64,000 nt of DNA from Microbacterium sp. HD4P20 (GTDB taxonomy: Bacteria; Actinomycetota; Actinomycetes; Actinomycetales; Microbacteriaceae), in assembly GCF_019449275.2 (NCBI RefSeq), contig NZ_JAHZQZ020000002.1, positions 1-64,000 on the forward strand, given 5' to 3'. Of this stretch, positions 61,949-64,000 are shown piece by piece (within the stretch, counting starts at the first letter, position 1; the number at the start of each line of letters is the position of its first letter). Both the position numbers and the translations under genes were made by a program. Below the pieces are notes generated by a model. That model saw nothing but the letters and a program-made list of their open reading frames with translations, had not been told where the DNA came from and did not search any database.

Positions 61949-63598
61949 TCAGCGGGCATAGACCTCGCGGCCGGCGAACCACGTCTGGACCGCGTGGGTG
62001 TCGACGAGGCGTTCGATGGGCACGGTGTATGGGTCCTGATCGAGGACGACGAAGTCGGCGGACTTCCCCGGCGTCAGTGATCCGGTCACGTCGTCGACGC
62101 CCATCGCCTTGGCGCCGTTGATCGTGAAGACCTCGAGCGCTTCGTGGAGCGTGATGGCCTGTTCGGGCCAGAGTCGGCCCGGAGTGCGTCCGAGCGGGTC
62201 GGCCCGGGTTACCAGACCCTGGATTCCCTCCCAGGGGTTCGGCGAGACGCTCACAGGCCAGTCGGATCCGCCCGCGACCAGAACCCCGAGGTCGATCAGT
62301 TCGCGATTCGGCTGCATCTCGTGGGCGTCGGGCTGGGCGCGAACCTGCGCGATCGCATCCGGGATGACACCGGGGAACCACAGGTACGGCGAGATGTCGG
62401 CCGACACGTCCAGCGCCGCGAACCGGGGCCGGTCCTGCGGATGGACGAACTGTCCATGGGCGATCTGATAGCGCACGCCGGAGTGGCCCGCCTCGCGCAC
62501 GCTCTCGATCGCGTCGAGTGCGACGCGAACCGCGGCGTCGCCCGTGCAATGGATCTTCGCACCAAGGCCCTGGGCGGCGGTGCGCAGCAGCCAGGACTCG
62601 AGCTCGGCCGGCTCCATCGTCGTGACGCCGCAATGATCGTGGCCGTGCTCCTCGTCGGGAAGGTACGGCGTGAGGAACGCCGCCGTGTGCGTCGGCGGCA
62701 CGCCGTCCAGTGCGACCTTCACGAAATCCGGCCGGTGGTGAACGCTTCTGAACTCCTCGCGACGAGCGACCAGTTCATCCCCGAAGGGGGTGTTGGCGAA
62801 CAGGAAGCCGCTGGACAACAGCGACGAGACGACCCACGCGTGCAACTGGCCGTCGGCGTCGAGGTCTCGGAGGGCCCCCATGATCTCGACGGTGGCCGCG
62901 GCATCCTGGAAGGCTGTGATTCCGTAGGAGTGCAGGATCTCGATCGCGCGCGCGCTCGCACGACGGTATCGCTCGGGGGTGCGCTGGAGGCTGGCGTCGA
63001 CAGCCTCTGTCACGGCGATCGTGGCGGCTTCCATGAGAAGCCCGGTAGGTTCTCCCGTCACGGGGTCGCGGACGATGCGGCCCTGATGCGGGTCCGGGGT
63101 CTCGTCCGTGATGCCGGCCGCCCGCAGAGCGGCGGTGTTCGCGAACCGGTTGTGGTGGCTGTCGTCGGTGAGCACGACCGGACGCCCGCCTGCTGCCTCA
63201 TCGATCCGCCGCCTGGCCTCGACGCGCGAGAAGTCGTCCAGGAGCAGGCTCCCGAACGCTTCGCCGATCACCCAATCGCCGGGCGCCAGAGCATCGGCAT
63301 AGGCCCGCACCGCCTCCACTACGGCTTCGAAGGAGTCCGTGGGTGCGAAGCCGAGCTGGAAGAGGTCCGCCTCCCCCGCCATGAGGTGATGGTTGTGGAC
63401 GTCCACCAGTCCGGGAAGGATCGCGGCACCGCCCAGGTCGCGGATCTCGGTTGCGGGACCGGCCAGGGAACGGATCTCTTCGTCCGACCCGACGGCGAGA
63501 ATCCGCCCGCCGGCGACGGCGAGCGCGGTCGCCTGCGGGAGGGCGGGATCGAGGGTATGAACCACGGCGTTGGTGAGGACGAGGTCGGCAGCGCTCAT
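61949..63598 (-). CDS. YtcJ-type amidohydrolase
   Basis: Amidohydrolase_3 family protein of 549 aa. The metal-binding strand-1 motif is GLVDVHNHHLMAGE, with further ligands in YQIAHGQFVHP and the Asp in VAGGSDWPVS; the KIHCTGDAAVRVALD block contributes another His. Such enzymes hydrolyse amides, carbamates or N-acyl groups with one or two zinc ions. AAGGAG precedes ATG 63598. It is first in the operon with the ribose-type ABC importer, so it may act on the imported compound, for example freeing an amine from an amide. No signal peptide; cytoplasmic. Confidence 0.88.
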   Translation of the reverse strand: MSAADLVLTNAVVHTLDPALPQATALAVAGGRILAVGSDEEIRSLAGPATEIRDLGGAAILPGLVDVHNHHLMAGEADLFQLGFAPTDSFEAVVEAVRAYADALAPGDWVIGEAFGSLLLDDFSRVEARRRIDEAAGGRPVVLTDDSHHNRFANTAALRAAGITDETPDPHQGRIVRDPVTGEPTGLLMEAATIAVTEAVDASLQRTPERYRRASARAIEILHSYGITAFQDAAATVEIMGALRDLDADGQLHAWVVSSLLSSGFLFANTPFGDELVARREEFRSVHHRPDFVKVALDGVPPTHTAAFLTPYLPDEEHGHDHCGVTTMEPAELESWLLRTAAQGLGAKIHCTGDAAVRVALDAIESVREAGHSGVRYQIAHGQFVHPQDRPRFAALDVSADISPYLWFPGVIPDAIAQVRAQPDAHEMQPNRELIDLGVLVAGGSDWPVSVSPNPWEGIQGLVTRADPLGRTPGRLWPEQAITLHEALEVFTINGAKAMGVDDVTGSLTPGKSADFVVLDQDPYTVPIERLVDTHAVQTWFAGREVYAR

Positions 63599-63778
63599 GG
63601 AGACTCCTTTGATCTCGAGGACGGGTAGGAGACATGATCCGTGCTCTCCGGCGCGTGGCGCTTGACCGGGGACGCACCTGCATTGACAGCCGACGCATGC
63701 TCGGTCGCGCCTGCCCGGTGAGGCAATCCGCGTGCACCCGGAGGCAAATCGTCCGGTCGCCGCATAGGCGTGAGAAGG

Positions 63779-63816
63779 CGACAGACCGCCGGCCCCGCAG
63801 GGCCGGCGGTCTGTCG
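63779..63816. terminator. Perfect 16-bp stem terminator
   Basis: CGACAGACCGCCGGCC (63779-63794) and its exact complement (63801-63816) surround the 6-nt loop CCGCAG. It starts 28 nt past the stop of the partial aldehyde dehydrogenase gene on the minus strand and precedes the amidohydrolase operon, insulating the two. Confidence 0.9.
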
Positions 63817-63844
63817 TCGCGGTGAGACGCTCGACGTACGCGGG

Positions 63845-64000
63845 TCAGCCGTTGATGACCTGCGGGACGGCGACGGCCTTCAGTCCTTCGACACCGAACT
63901 CCAGGCCGTAGCCCGATCCTTTCACTCCGCCGAACGGAATCATCGGATGGACGCCGCCGTGGGAATTTATCCAGACGGTTCCGGCCTGCAGGCGCTGCGC
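63845..64000 (-). CDS. Aldehyde dehydrogenase, C-terminal fragment (cut by window end)
   Basis: The last 51 codons of an aldehyde dehydrogenase, read leftwards to a TGA at 63845. LQAGTVWINSHGGVHPMIPF followed by GGVKGSGYGLEFGVEGL is the classical ALDH C-terminal block, in which IN and PFGG-K-SG contact the substrate and cofactor region. Motif detail (IPFGGVKGSGYG) resembles betaine-aldehyde/aminoaldehyde-type enzymes. The gene continues beyond position 64000. As a second ALDH near an amine oxidase and a phospho-lyase it supports an aldehyde-forming pathway. Confidence 0.9.
   Translation of the reverse strand, partial: AQRLQAGTVWINSHGGVHPMIPFGGVKGSGYGLEFGVEGLKAVAVPQVING

Noticed and set aside
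1..64000. tRNA, rRNA, insertion sequences or prophage genes
   Set aside because: Looked for the GTTCGA T-loop motif, rRNA blocks, transposase catalytic motifs and phage structural genes; none were seen.

Overview
The window is high-GC DNA from an actinobacterium. Codon use, the succinate dehydrogenase layout, a ScfR-type regulator beside a GTP-dependent PEP carboxykinase, and many genes with a TANNNT box only 6-7 nt before the start codon (leaderless mRNAs) suggest Microbacteriaceae, most likely Microbacterium. No rRNA, tRNA, transposase, prophage or CRISPR array was seen.

Bases 1-42,900 are mostly housekeeping: a purine-nucleoside type (BMP family) binding lipoprotein, mannose-1-phosphate guanylyltransferase, the sdhCDAB operon, an MFS permease, a YihY-type membrane protein, exonuclease III, a beta-propeller lipoprotein, an oxidoreductase/TetR divergent pair with a strong operator, trpS, a GNAT acetyltransferase, a Fpg/Nei glycosylase, a glpD-glpK operon facing a SorC-type regulator, an FMN riboswitch followed by ribD-ribE-ribBA-ribH, an MHS-type symporter, a TPM-domain protein with a Ser/Arg tail, two ABC exporter systems around a tiny HTH protein, pckG facing a RamB/ScfR-like regulator, and several small or DUF genes.

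Bases 42,900-64,000 look like a catabolic district. In order: a succinate-semialdehyde-type dehydrogenase, a MobA-like FAD monooxygenase facing an IclR regulator, a NIPSNAP protein facing an orphan thiamine-diphosphate enzyme, a copper amine oxidase, an APC amine/amino-acid permease, an SDR with its TetR regulator, an APH-type kinase overlapping a class III PLP enzyme, an AraC/FeaR-like regulator, a ribose-type ABC importer, a YtcJ-type amidohydrolase, and the end of another aldehyde dehydrogenase. The kinase/PLP pair resembles hydroxylysine kinase plus phosphohydroxylysine/phosphoethanolamine phospho-lyase. With the permease, amine oxidase and aldehyde dehydrogenases this suggests degradation of an amine or amino alcohol by two chemistries: oxidative deamination, or phosphorylation followed by phosphate/ammonia elimination. 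This is the best candidate for an undescribed system here; substrate assignment is inference.

Non-coding structure worth noting: twin GTTC-N7-GAAC operators, a 33-bp TetR palindrome, a 68-bp repeat shared by the ribD 3' end and a distant intergenic region, a 20-bp tandem repeat folding into a long hairpin after trpS, perfect-stem terminators, and frequent use of the heptamer GGATGCC/GGCATCC.
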